A DNA stretch of 64,000 bases from Teratosphaeria epicoccoides (taxonomy: Eukaryota > Ascomycota > Dothideomycetes > Mycosphaerellales > Teratosphaeriaceae). Below the pieces are notes generated by a model. The model had not been told where the DNA came from. It ran no database searches and saw only the letters and a program-made list of their open reading frames with translations. Positions 53,831 through 64,000 of this stretch are shown here, piece by piece (the first letter of the stretch is position 1; every line of letters starts with the position of its first letter). The DNA is taken from positions 124,001-188,000 of the forward strand of contig JADDMT010000004.1 of the NCBI GenBank assembly GCA_021401465.1. The letters are read 5' to 3'. A program made the position numbers and the translations under genes.

Positions 53831-55387
53831 TCAATCACCCTTTCCTTTCGGCGTCCCCACCCGACTCCCCTCCCCACTTTCATGCATCGGCGTCGCTTCA
53901 ACCTCCCTCAACGGCTGCTCCTCCTCCTCCTCCTCCTCATCCCCCTTCCTGCCTCTGCCCTCCACACTGACCCTCGTAACACTACTTCCATCATCGTCCC
54001 CGTCCCCACCCTCCTCCTCATCCCCATCCTGCCCCACAGCCTCATACCCCTTCCCCTCTCCCCCATCCTTCCCTTTGTCCATAATAAAATTATCAATGAT
54101 CCAGTACTGCACTGCATTCATGGCCAGCGGAAAAATAAACATCGCAAACGTCACTTCCAACGCCTCATTCCCCTTGGTCCATCGTAGAGCCCAGTCACCG
54201 ATCCAGGGCAGCCAGGGCAGGGCGGCGAAGAGGAAGAAGACGAAGAGTTTCATGCCGACCAAGCCGATGAAGTAGATGAGGGATTGTTTCAGCCACCATT
54301 GAGCTTTCGGGGGTTGGCCGTAGTGGCCTGATTTGATGGATTCGGTGGGGCGGGCAAGCGGTGTGCGGAGGGAGATGACGTAGAGAATTTTGAGGAGGAT
54401 ATAAAGGACTGGGATGCCGATGGTTGTCTGGAGGTTTGTTAGCTGGTATTTGTGGGCGGAAGTGTGGGGTCTAGTTACATCAATGCCGAGATTGAGTAGG
54501 TAGTACGAGCACGGGTTTGGCATCCTGCGATTTGGGTCCTCCTTCGCACTCTCCACTCCTGCCTGCTTCGCTGCATTCACCACTTCCACGCCGCCGAGCA
54601 TACTCATTGCCAAGTTCAAGACATGGGTCAACATGGAGCCAACGACCTGCTTGGAGACGTCAAAGAACCAGACCTTCCATGGCCGCTTTGGCGTTTCGCG
54701 ATATCGCTTCCAGACGAGTGACAAGATAGCGAAAGCACCAAGAGCACCTTGTACGAGAAGCGCAAAGGGTCCAAGTAAATGGCATTCGGCTTGCTTCTCT
54801 GGTGGCCCCATGGGTGGCGTGTCGTGTCCCGGGCCTTTCTGCACTTCCTCGTCATGATCCTCATCCAATTCTGCAGGCGACACTGGAGGCGCCGTAGCTA
54901 TGCTGAAGTCATCACTCTCTGTCTCTGACGCGCTGGCAGTCGCAGGGGAAACCTCTCCCTCCTTCACACCCACTATATCCACCAGATACGTCTCAAACAC
55001 CAGCGTGGCACCACCCGGTATCGGACCCGTCCCAGTATCTCCATAACCCAACTCAGGCGGTATGATCAACTTCCGCTTGTCACCGGGACACATTTCAAGC
55101 AATCCTTGGTCCCACCCTGCAATCACCATCCCCGTTCCCAGTCTGAACTGGAACGGCTTGCCTCGGTTATACGACGCATCGAATACCTCGCCGGTGCTCT
55201 GTAACGAGCCCCTGTAATGGACGTGGATGTCGTCGCCGTTCTTTGTTCTGCGCGGACATTCTACAGTTTCCGTGTACTCGATCTGGAGGCCGGTGTCGGT
55301 CGTGACTGGTTCGAGGGCGAAGGTGGAGGCGACGAGCGCCAGAAGCGGGGCGGGGAGGAGAGTGAATGAGCGCATGGCTGCTAGCAT
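53831..55387 (-). CDS. FKBP-type prolyl isomerase fused to a STIMATE-like membrane domain
   Basis: Exons 55387-54479 and 54427-53831 give 501 aa. The 51-nt intron (GTAACT, GCTAAC, TCCAG) is a multiple of three and has no stop, so unspliced it would add 17 residues. After the signal peptide MLAAMRSFTLLPAPLLALVA comes an FKBP2-like domain: VHYRGSLQSTGEVFDASYNR, FRLGTGMVIAGWDQGLLEM, CPGDKRKLIIPPELGYGDTG. An acidic Ser/Thr linker leads to a second domain: CHLLGPFALLVQGALGAFAI, RPWKVWFFDVSKQVVGSM, NPCSYYLLNLGID joined to TTIGIPVLYILLK, then FALAMNAVQYW-like helices. This second part matches the STIMATE/YPL162C vacuolar membrane protein family. A Glu-rich tail is coded by a CTC repeat. The fusion would put an ER-lumenal isomerase on a multi-span membrane anchor. 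Confidence 0.9.
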   Translation of the reverse strand: MLAAMRSFTLLPAPLLALVASTFALEPVTTDTGLQIEYTETVECPRRTKNGDDIHVHYRGSLQSTGEVFDASYNRGKPFQFRLGTGMVIAGWDQGLLEMCPGDKRKLIIPPELGYGDTGTGPIPGGATLVFETYLVDIVGVKEGEVSPATASASETESDDFSIATAPPVSPAELDEDHDEEVQKGPGHDTPPMGPPEKQAECHLLGPFALLVQGALGAFAILSLVWKRYRETPKRPWKVWFFDVSKQVVGSMLTHVLNLAMSMLGGVEVVNAAKQAGVESAKEDPNRRMPNPCSYYLLNLGIDVTRPHTSAHKYQLTNLQTTIGIPVLYILLKILYVISLRTPLARPTESIKSGHYGQPPKAQWWLKQSLIYFIGLVGMKLFVFFLFAALPWLPWIGDWALRWTKGNEALEVTFAMFIFPLAMNAVQYWIIDNFIMDKGKDGGEGKGYEAVGQDGDEEEGGDGDDDGSSVTRVSVEGRGRKGDEEEEEEEQPLREVEATPMHESGEGSRVGTPKGKGD

Positions 55388-56095
55388 ACAGTGGGCGTGT
55401 TATGTCAGCATAGTCTGATATACCTTACGATACGGAGTACCGAGAGTAGTCAGCAAAGCTGGAGCGTGTGATGCTGGTGAACCCTAAGATTAGATAGCGA
55501 CTGCCTTTTCCGGTAATTAGCCTGATGATGATGGAGAGACCAAGGCAACAAGGCAAGAGCCAAGCATCAACATACATACTGCTACTGCACCACCTCCTTC
55601 CTCTTTCGTATATTCTGACGAGGAATACACATGTACACATGCACCCTCCATCCATACACACGGCAAGGAGGGATGCTCGGGCCAGACAGGCAGGTACGGG
55701 TGTCTGTGCTACGGTGTTATTTTCGAACCTCGCGTGGGCGGCAAGGTTGAGCATGACAATGTTGATGATTATATACTGATACTCGCCTACACCTCTCGAT
55801 AATTCCTGTATCCATCATCACCCGCCCTCCCAGTAATAATGTCGAACCAGCAGGCGCCAAGATCCTGCCAATCAAACAAAGCAAACGGGTCCACGCCTGC
55901 CTTAGCTGCTCCAAGCCACCACGAAACAACGTCACTGGATGCATGTGCCCGGACAGCTATACTCAGCGCATGTGGGTATTGGCACTCCCAGACCAAAAGG
56001 TAAGAATAGTTATAAATGTTCAACCGATGCTTCTTCATGCTCTTTACCCATCACCCCGACCACAACCCCGTACTACCCGACAACTGATAGCCAAA
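55388..56095. other. divergent promoter region
   Basis: About 700 bp lie between the divergent FKBP-STIMATE and DUF2278 genes. No gene is seen. Confidence 0.5.
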
Positions 56096-56939
56096 ATGAC
56101 CATCTCCAACTACGGCTGCTTCAAAGGCACGCCCATCTCCTACACAGCCCAAACCCTCCAGCAAGACACAAGCCCTCACATCTCCCTCAAATTCACTTCC
56201 GACCCGACCTCCAACACCAACCCCTCCGGCGCCACCGAGCGCGTCCACACGGAGCAGAAATCCCACCATCACCACGGCCAACATGGCCATGGCCACCCCA
56301 ACGAATCTTCCACCACCAGCACCTCAGGCGCTGACACCCACACGGCCGCCATCAACGTGGCCTCGACGGACAAGGCCCACGACCTCGTGTACTGGATTCA
56401 TCGCACGTGGACACACCCCGTCACCAAGACTTTGACGTCTCTCGCTGAAGGTTTCCACCGTGCTACCACGACCGACGGGACGGGACTCAGTCTCGATTAC
56501 CAGCGCACAACACCCGCATTGCTCGACTTCACAAATGGTCTGGTCCTCCCAAACAGCAAGGCAGGACCGAACAACGATATCCTCGACGAACTGGAGCCCG
56601 TCCTCACCGACGCAATCAACGCCAAAGCCAAGATCTACCTTTTTGGTTCTGAATACTCGGATGGCGGCGGCGGGATCCATGACATGTGAGTCCACGTTCA
56701 CCCGTAACAAGGATGCATGCTGACGAGTGATGTAAAGCCACATGAACCAGGGCGACACCAAGAGCTACGACAATGGCGTCGGCGTCGACGGCGCGATCAT
56801 CATTCATTACAGCGGCGCGGATCAGCATTTCGAGGCGGTGTTTTTGGCGTTTGCGACGCAGGCGGTGCCGACGGATGACACGGGAAACCCAACGAGCAGC
56901 TCGAAGGAGTTGGCGACGATTGCGAAGACGCAGTCGTAG
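56096..56939 (+). CDS. DUF2278 (YukJ-like) family protein
   Basis: Exons 56096-56685 and 56738-56939 give 263 aa. The 52-nt intron runs from GTGAGT, with GCTGAC as branch site, to AAAG. The protein starts MTISNYGCFKGTPISYTAQ, and the DUF2278 signature is FGSEYSDGGGGIHDIHMNQG, the last part restored by splicing. IIIHYSGADQHFEAVFLAFA follows. A His/Gly cluster (KSHHHHGQHGHGHPN) is an unusual low-complexity insert in the first third. The family is found in bacteria and fungi, its function unknown. Probably cytosolic, with no signal peptide. Confidence 0.88.
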
Positions 56940-57264
56940 AGATTTTGTGGGTCTCGAGGCATGAGGATAGAATGGACGGAGGCCATGGATCTGACTGGCT
57001 GATGGACCGGATGGCAAGGAATGTACCAATGTAGAAGAAATGGTCAGGGATGATCAGCTCGGATCAAGGAGCCAGAAGGACTTCTGGCGTTCAGCACCCA
57101 ACGGCCTATGATGCTTACAGCTCGCCGATAGAAGTATTTATCACTAGACACCGCTACTTATAGCAAATGAACCCAATCGTGAATCGATGCACCCAAAAAG
57201 CTCAATGCTCATCGCGCAAGTGAAACAAGAATCGACCATGCTGGATGGTGGTATGCCAAAGCTG
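56940..57264. other. intergenic, no gene seen
   Basis: This is the 3' flank of the DUF2278 gene. AT-rich near 57130-57180. Nothing is supported. Confidence 0.45.
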
Positions 57265-58304
57265 TCACACCTTTATGAGATGCCATCTTGCCAGCGTTCG
57301 TGCAATAACGGACAGACCCAGACCTTTCACCCAGGCCAACTTGTCCTGCTCACGCTCTGAGGTACGATGCTTGTTACGATAACCCGATCGGCAACGCTCG
57401 AGAGTCGCAAGTCCTGGACATAGCTGCCTTGTCGCACGACCGAGCTCACCACCAATTCCAACCACCGATGCTGGATCGATAGCCCGGAAATCGCGCAAGA
57501 GTCGCTCTGCTGACGGCTCAGGATACAGCGTCCTCACCTTGCCTGCATCTTAGCAGCGCTCTCCGCTTGCATGTGAAGTAATATAGGGTCTTGCAAGGAC
57601 GATAGACCAATCTCAGCAGCAGAAGCATCGGAGTCGAGGATATTCCAAACCCCAGGTACTGGTATTTGCAAGCTGCAGGAGCTGAATCTGGCCATCTGGA
57701 GCAGTTTGACTAATGTCACCTCACGTGGCTAGCTTGTCCCAGGTCGACATTCCACTTCTTCTGGGAGATGTTTCTGGACTAGGTCATTGACGTTGACTTT
57801 CCCTTGTTCTTGTAGGACTCCAGTAACGAGACTAACCACAGATTTGGCCCTGCATGCCGTGAGTATACGCTCAAGCGAGCTTTTGTCGGGTGCTCACATC
57901 GACACCAATATGTGCTTTGACTTCACGTCATTGCCATGGTCATCGAGTCCATACACGATCCCGCCCTTGTGAAGCACTATTAATCTGTCGGCATATGTTG
58001 CCTGCTTGGACTGATCAAGGCTCAAGTTATCTTTTCCAGCTTTTATTCTGAAGCCACTGTTTGGTTTAGCTTCTTGCTCGAGCGACTGCGCCTGGTTGGC
58101 AGACTTCTTTGCAGTCTGGATATTCAAGACCCGATCGATGTTGCGGAACGCCCAGTCAGTTTGAGGCTTCTCACGCCAGTCTCCAAGGGTCGCTGTCTTG
58201 ATGCCAGACTTCAATAATGACCAGGTTCTGGCAGACTCTGCTGCGCTCCTGCTACACAAGTATGTTGTTATTATCATTACGTAGGTACGATCGTGTCTCG
58301 TCAA
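57265..58304 (-). pseudogene. decayed or fragmented gene, unknown
   Basis: Three minus-strand pieces look coding. At 58304-57894 the sequence includes TATLGDWREKPQTDWAFRNI and SNQAQ-type helical residues. At 57719-57534 it reads EIGLSSLQDPILLHMQAES. At 57537-57265 it reads RTLYPEPSAERLLRDFRAID and VVGIGGELGRATRQLC. The last two join at a one-base shift near 57537 (after KMQA). The gap between the first two has no clear intron and contains stops. I cannot name the family. This may be a dying gene or unrelated open frames. Confidence 0.35.
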
Positions 58305-59315
58305 CGACCGAGACCAAGTTTGCCGTGGCGCTCTTCATAAACGAGGCTTCCAAGTTTCGGTTCTGTCATTGGCATATCGCCATCAGAATATGGTCTGCGC
58401 ATGGGCGAAAAAGGCGACGTGGAATTTGCGTTCGTACCTTCAGCTATGTGTACAGTATAATTAACAAGTCGACGATCACCGTTCGCGGAACCAGACAAGT
58501 GGGAGGATGGCCGTGCCGCTCACAATCGCAACCATGGAAACTCTCACTAACGCACGGCAGACTTCACGAATCACCCCACACGCAATGTCCGACGTCTTCG
58601 GCGCCTGGGGCCGACCTGAGCTGATTCCTATGCCGAGCAGGACTTTTGTTGGTCATCTCAAGTGATGATATGCTTCCAGTCCCCTATTCTGCGCCACGGG
58701 GTAACGCCATGGGTGCCACCCCGGCAGCGTGGATGCCTATTCTCTGCCGCGAGACAACTGTCTGCAACACATGAAGCGGTATTGGCCACGGACGGACTCC
58801 ACAAGACAACATCTCAATCTCATCGTCCACGTCGTTCTTATCGAGTCAGAGTATTTGGTCATCGACGCAAAGACGCCATTCATCCTGATGATTGAGTTCA
58901 CGATGAGCTGTGTTTGCCTGATCGCGTTCTCGCCGGTAAACCTAAACATACCCAGGGACGGTCAAGCACAGGGAGGATGAATCATGATCTCCGTTGATCA
59001 ACGGCCTGGACATATTCAAGCTGCTAGACTAGGGGCGCCGTTGGCGTTGGCTGGCGCATATGCAGATGATATGCAGTTCGAACCGCTCAACAGCGCCGTG
59101 CTCATCATTATATGCTGGGCGTTGAATCTCAGTTCGGCACACGAACAGTTTCTGCCTTTGTTTATCCCATATCAATGCCGCATTGATACAAGATTTATCT
59201 GTCACTGCCATCATCTGAGCTGTGATCCAGTCAGATCGAGCTTCACCACAACGCATATAACCATCAAGACTATTTGCAGAAAAGGAGGGATAGGCGCGCA
59301 AGATCCGGCCGAATA
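58305..59315. other. intergenic, no gene seen
   Basis: About 1 kb upstream of the Ser/Arg repeat gene. No gene is supported. Confidence 0.5.
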
Positions 59316-60857
59316 ATGGGGCTATCCTCGTTCTGGTCCCAAATCACTGGGCCTCGTGTAAAAGAGATCACACCAAACAACAGGTTTTCATGGGAAGATG
59401 AGGTAGTCCCGTCAATGATTCCAGCAGCCCAGGGCAGACGTCCATCCCTGCCTTCACAAGCCCACGTCTTGGCGCAACAGGAGCCTGTCAGCAGCTTCGA
59501 TGATATGAAGACGAAGCGACGGAGTCGCACTGGAACCGGCTTTAGTGTCAAAAAGCAGATTTCAGAGGCAGATCTCAAGCCGAGAAACCGCAAGAGTTGG
59601 TTCGGTGGGAAGGCTGAAGTGCAGCATGATATACCATCAGTACCCGCGCTGCCATCATTTCAGGCTTTGATGAGTGAAAGGCCGTCCTCGGCACCTTTTG
59701 ACGAACACTTTCGCCCAGGCACAGCTGTGACGACTGATGAACCGGTAGCGTGGGGTCGGCCGCCATCACCCAAAATTGAAGCGAAGAAAGAGAGACGAAA
59801 GTCATTGTTTGGCAGGAAACGGCGAAGTCAATCAGCTGCGTCGCATATGCAGCCGCTGACAGACGAGAGCGCACCGCCGTTACCACCAGTGTCATCAGCG
59901 TCTAGAGCACCCATGCTCGCGCCAATCACTCCGACGACACTCCCAGCCATGCCTACTTCACCATTCTGGGCAAGCTTCTCGAGGCCTTGGTCGCCTGGGC
60001 CTTCCACACCACCTACATCTGGCTTTGTCCCAGCTTCACCCAAAGTGCTCGACCACGCGATAACGCATGTAGTACAGCCTTCAACCGATCTCACGAATGC
60101 GAACCGCAATGATCCCAAAGAGATGATTCAGAAAAACCGAAAGTCACTGAGTGGCAGGCGCAGCGACTCCAAAAAGGTGGCTCCAAACAGACGAAAGTCT
60201 CTGAGTAACATGTTCGCCAGGTCGCGCAGCAAATCGACTGTCTCTGTAGTAAGCAACAAGAGCAAGAGGCGATCATGGTTTGACAGCAGCAATCCGGATG
60301 ACGGGGATGAGTATTCAGGGGCCAGTACGCCAATTCCCCAAGTCCCACCACTTGTGTACGGCAACGGCTCGGTCACGCCAGACTCTTCCGTTGGCACAGC
60401 CAGAAGTCCAGATCCATTCAAGATAGCTGGCTGGCCAGAAAATACATCGGGGCCCGCTCGCAGAGAAACAAGCATCCACACGCCTCGCGCAGTCTCGGGG
60501 CTAACACTGACCTCGAAACGGAAATCATACCAACCAAAGAACGCCGCCGGTTCCTTTCTGGACTCTACGACTTCCAAGCCAAGGAGCAGCGATAGGAGGA
60601 GTAGCTACAGGCATAGTTTGCTGGACGATGGTGATGGTGGTATGATATGCTTCAGTGCAGAGCAGCAGCGGGAGTGGGATAAGCTTAAGCATTTGATGCA
60701 GGTCATGGACGACAGGCAGGATGAGGGCGTGGTTGCGATGCTGAGGGATTTGGAGGATGACGAGGAGAGGGATCAAAGGACGCGGTTTTCGAATGCGCAG
60801 GCGTTGGCGGCGCTTGAGTTTGGGGAGGCGACGAGTTCCGGGCGGTATTATGACTGA
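59316..60857 (+). CDS. basic Ser/Arg protein with repeated RKS motifs
   Basis: This single exon starts at ATG 59316 (MGLSSFWSQITGPRVKEI) and gives 513 aa. It is mostly disordered. A short basic motif recurs at least six times: NRKSWFGGK, ERRKSLFGRKRR, KNRKSLSGRRS, NRRKSLSNMFARS, SKRRSWFDSS and SKRKSYQPK. Each has a serine after basic residues and before a large hydrophobic residue, a pattern suited to basophilic kinases. A Pro-rich stretch lies between copies. The last 70 residues are ordered and acidic: MICFSAEQQREWDKLKHLMQ, EGVVAMLRDLEDDEERDQ, FSNAQALAALEFG. I do not recognise a named family. Confidence 0.75.
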   Translation: MGLSSFWSQITGPRVKEITPNNRFSWEDEVVPSMIPAAQGRRPSLPSQAHVLAQQEPVSSFDDMKTKRRSRTGTGFSVKKQISEADLKPRNRKSWFGGKAEVQHDIPSVPALPSFQALMSERPSSAPFDEHFRPGTAVTTDEPVAWGRPPSPKIEAKKERRKSLFGRKRRSQSAASHMQPLTDESAPPLPPVSSASRAPMLAPITPTTLPAMPTSPFWASFSRPWSPGPSTPPTSGFVPASPKVLDHAITHVVQPSTDLTNANRNDPKEMIQKNRKSLSGRRSDSKKVAPNRRKSLSNMFARSRSKSTVSVVSNKSKRRSWFDSSNPDDGDEYSGASTPIPQVPPLVYGNGSVTPDSSVGTARSPDPFKIAGWPENTSGPARRETSIHTPRAVSGLTLTSKRKSYQPKNAAGSFLDSTTSKPRSSDRRSSYRHSLLDDGDGGMICFSAEQQREWDKLKHLMQVMDDRQDEGVVAMLRDLEDDEERDQRTRFSNAQALAALEFGEATSSGRYYD

Positions 60858-60936
60858 GAGGCGACAACAAAACTTAACCTGTCGTGTTCATAGATTCACC
60901 GCTGGCGACGAACAACTCTACACTTCTGTCTTCACC

Positions 60937-62063
60937 TCAAAACAACGGCTGAGACAGCTGGGTCGACATCCTCATAATCTCCTCGATCTTCTCCTTCGGC
61001 GTCCTGCCCAACCCGCACTCCGTAGTCACGCCAAACGGAAATCCACCCAGAACTCTCTCTGCAGCCTCGATCATCTTCCTCGTCGCCGCCATATCCCCAT
61101 AATGCACAACACCAAGATACAGCTCCGTACCATGCGCCCTCAACTTCGGCACGAGCTCCCTCAAAGGCGCAAAATACGCGTCCAAATGCCCGAGGGCGGA
61201 TTTAGCTACAGGCACATGAAAGTACCTGATCTTGTGCGGCGTCTCATTGTAGATCCGCAGGGCGCGATCAACGACGACCCCAAGATCTTTGGGCTCAAAC
61301 CAGTGACGGTTCGCCATGTCGCCTTTCACGGGACTCTCAGCAACGCCCGAAACAAAGGGGCATGTCTCTCAAACTCACCGTAACAATTATGGATCCCGAC
61401 CTCCACGTCCTGACTAATCTGACCTATCATTCGAACAATGTATTTCACAATATACCCCTTGACTGCCTCAAAGTCCCCCTCGCCAAACCACGGCTCGTAC
61501 AGCGTCCGCTCCCAATACGCCGTGTCGACCGCCAGATCGATCTGGATCGACAGCTCGCTGTGTGGAACATGATCCTGGATATTCTTCATCGCGCGGTACA
61601 ACGCCTCCGTGTACAGCGGTTCAAGCTCCGCCTGAAACGACCTCTGCACAAGCGGCGATAGCACATTCGGCGGCGTCGGCAGCGAGACCTGGAACCGCAT
61701 CTCCCTGCCTAGCGCACCTTCACCTTTCAGCTTCTTGAAGACAGCATAGCTCTCGATAGCCGCGACATCATACCCCGTCTCCAGCGGTCCAGCTTCGCCG
61801 AGCTTCTTGAGACTTTCCTCGATTTCCGTAGACGTGAAGGCCTTTGGAGCGGCGGGTTGATTGTCGACGAATTGTGTCAGGACTGCGGGACTGGCTTTGA
61901 AGACGGCCATCTGGCAGAAGGTGAAGTAATTCCGGGAGCCTGTTTCTCCGTCGGGAATGCGCTTCAGGCGGTTGGGTAGGGCTGTCGTGCATTGCCGTAG
62001 GACGGTTTCTGTGTCAGATAGAGGAACGCTGCCGACTAGGTGACATCCCTGGATGTGGGCCAT
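60937..62063 (-). CDS. MetE-C-like (cobalamin-independent methionine synthase-type) protein
   Basis: Exons 62063-61379 and 61322-60937 give 356 aa. The intron is 56 nt (GTGAGT to GAAAG). The start ATG 62063 gives MAHIQGCHLVGSVPLSD. The fold is the TIM barrel of the MetE catalytic domain: GSVPLSD, IPDGETGSRNYFTF, IQIDLAVDTAYWER. The first zinc-ligand pair (H-x-C) is in GIHNCYGD, adjacent to the intron, and the later cysteine in GVTTECGLGRTP. These correspond to the His, Cys and second Cys of methionine synthase. It lacks the MetE N-terminal half. Fungal stand-alone paralogues of this type are of unknown methyl acceptor, so I do not call it a methionine synthase. Confidence 0.85.
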
Positions 62064-64000
62064 GGTGGTCGTTATGCGAATGGTCACAGACGTGTCATTA
62101 AACCCAGCGGCCCGTGATCTCCACGCGGCTTGTGGACTCGTTCTTCTATAGGTAGCGCCGAGCAGTCAGTCTCCCGTTATTGCTAAAAACACGTCCTGAT
62201 CTGCTTGCTTGCCCAGGCCTAAGTTGACAATGATATCCGCGGCAAGGATGGCGAGGTTGACTTTCGAGCGGGCATCCTGCATGACTAGTCTGATCTAACG
62301 ACGAGCTACGGAGCTTTTAGTGTCGAAGGATCGAGCAGAACAGAGAAGAGCTTCGCACGCCTTCCCAAAGCGAGCAAACTACCAACCACGTACCTCGGAC
62401 CAAGACCGCCTTATCCAAATCTATACCTCCTCAGACACAGCCGGACCGTACACACTCTTCCTCATCACCCTCTGCCACCTCAGATTGGAACGCCCCAGCG
62501 GCCATCCCCCGCAGAACACACTACTCACCACCCTCCTCACCTCGCTCCTCCCCTCCCTCATAACACAACTCGGCCCCAGCCTCCTCGCCGAAGATGCGAA
62601 TTCGGCCTTCCCTCCTTACCCTTCTCATACTCCGAAAGCTGCTGCCACAGATCCTCCAGCTGGGCCGACGAGTCACTACACCGCGTCGGCGTCCCAAACA
62701 AGCACGACTCCGCCACCCCAAACCCACTACTAGCCAAAGCACGCACCACCGTCCGGAACGCGTGACCAGCAGCAGCATCCCAACCGTCGCTCATCTCCCC
62801 ACCCGGCTCAGGCCGCAACCTCGTCACAGATTTCTCCCCACAAACCACGACTCCCAGCCCCAACGGCCTGAACCCCACCCACGTTCCCCCACCCCGCCAG
62901 AATTCCCAAAGGCCTCCCTCATACCTCCAAATCGCTCACTGCAGCTCTCAGCCGCGCGCTCCCTCCAAACCTCCACATCCGCTCTCCATGCTACCACCAC
63001 GGCATCATCATAGTAAAAGTCCAACCTGCCGGTGACGCCCAGACATCCCAATGCCATCGCCCACCCATTTCCCTTTCCCCTCCAACTCCAAAAACACCCA
63101 AGGACCACGCGTCCCCCAAAACGCCAACAACAATCCAGTCCTCGACCAGCGAGCCCTAAACATCACGCATCAGTGACACGTGCAGCATCCTCAAGGCTCC
63201 GACGCATCGGATCGACAGATTTGCTGGGTCCCGCTTGAAGCTACCTTGTGAGGCTTTTGTCGCGAGTTGTACGGCTGCACAGTCGTAAGTTGCTGGGGTC
63301 AGCAAGGTCCAGAATCCACAGTACATTCTCAATGGTTTCGACTGGAAGGACCTCACACGGCCACGCCGTAATTCACTTCTTCCCCTACGCCGCAGACGGG
63401 TTATAAAGTGGCAAGGCGGAGGACGAGGGCTTTCTGCGCTGTGTATCGTGAGTGTTTTGAGTTGCGCCAGGGGTGCTGTTCAGATTTCTGGTCAAGAGAG
63501 ACGCCTAACGCTTGAAAGTGGTGTGGGAGTCAATTCCCTGGTCTGGTTTCAGCTGGGGGGTTTGGAAAGATTGCTGTCCTCTGCTCCATTCGCGAAGTGA
63601 ACAAGCAAAAGGAAGGTCTGGACCTTAGCTCGACGCATGTCTTCAAGATCATTGGACGATATGGGTCGGGAGATTCACTCATGTTGTGATGGGTAGGTAG
63701 TTTATGAGGAACGTCACTCGTAGGAAAAAGAGGCGTGAATACTGAGTCTGCCGCTGCCAGGGAGAGCGGCTTGGCTGATTCTTTCGCAGGACGAATGTGC
63801 GTGTTTCTTCTGTGTAAACTTTTTGATTAGTAGTGCCTGGCGGGCAGTGCAGAGCCGAAGGTGGACGTATTAGAGTCAACACGAGCCACGAGGTTTTACA
63901 TTTCGCGTCTTCGCAAAGCACATTTTTTGATCTCATACTCGCCGCACTTTGACCTGCCACCCAGAATCACAAGAAGCCGCTTAGCGCCTGCAAGAAAGCA
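62064..64000. other. right end, no supported gene
   Basis: Several frames of 90-140 codons overlap between 62320 and 63110 on both strands. The minus frames (RTVVRALASSGFGVAESCLF, and GRLDFYYDDAVVVAWRADVE) have some coding character and could be exons of a broken gene, but I cannot join them. From 63110 to the end nothing is seen. Confidence 0.35.

Noticed and set aside
62320..63110. Overlapping frames near the right end on both strands
   Set aside because: Some coding character on minus, but no consistent joining, start or family.

Overview
This window is nuclear DNA from a filamentous ascomycete, most likely a Dothideomycete of the Capnodiales type (my inference). Supporting this: compact genes broken by 45-70 nt GT-AG introns with CTRAY branch sites, typical Pezizomycotina families (BTB and F-box-like proteins, DAP2-type vacuolar dipeptidyl aminopeptidase, heme-thiolate peroxidase, fungal complex I 12 kDa subunit), and long, little-conserved intergenic DNA.

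Intact housekeeping genes, left to right: dipeptidyl aminopeptidase DAP2/DapB (-), SPT2 chromatin protein (-), ribosomal P2 (+), ribosomal S15 (+), an RBR-like RING protein (-), ribulose-phosphate 3-epimerase (-), a large methyltransferase-like protein (+), LSm2 (+), a small secreted Bys1-like protein (+), a heme-thiolate peroxidase (-), a polytopic membrane protein (-), a tail-anchored coiled-coil protein (+), tRNA-Arg(ACG) (+), cystathionine gamma-lyase (+), two orphan low-complexity proteins (+), a small Cys/His protein (+), complex I 12 kDa subunit (+), a membrane-tethered bZIP factor (+), a Sel1-repeat protein (-), a five-finger CCCH protein (-), an FKBP-STIMATE fusion (-), a DUF2278 protein (+), a basic Ser/Arg repeat protein (+) and a MetE-C-like methyltransferase (-).

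Between them lie decayed genes: a BTB gene next to an F-box relic (1-2.3 kb), a coiled-coil gene (8.1-8.55 kb), an unidentified large gene (27.3-29.1 kb), an F-box-like gene (34.4-35.15 kb), an amino-acid permease (36.7-38.4 kb), and weaker fragments at 51.9-52.2 and 57.3-58.3 kb. Conserved genes beside them are frame-perfect, so the lesions are probably real and not sequencing noise. Several stops fit CAG to TAG or TGG to TGA, as C-to-T decay (for example RIP) would produce.

The most striking item is at 26614-26801. Read linearly it is not a good tRNA. Removing two perfect fungal spliceosomal-type introns (57 and 59 nt, GTAAGT/GCTAAC/TAG and GTGAGT/TCTAAT/TAG) gives a 72-nt tRNA-Arg(ACG) with all four stems paired. 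Canonical nuclear tRNA introns sit at 37/38 and are cut by tRNA splicing endonuclease. These two sit after nucleotides 10 and 64, and look exactly like the mRNA introns of neighbouring genes. The 3' TAG of the first intron also re-creates the Pol III A box.
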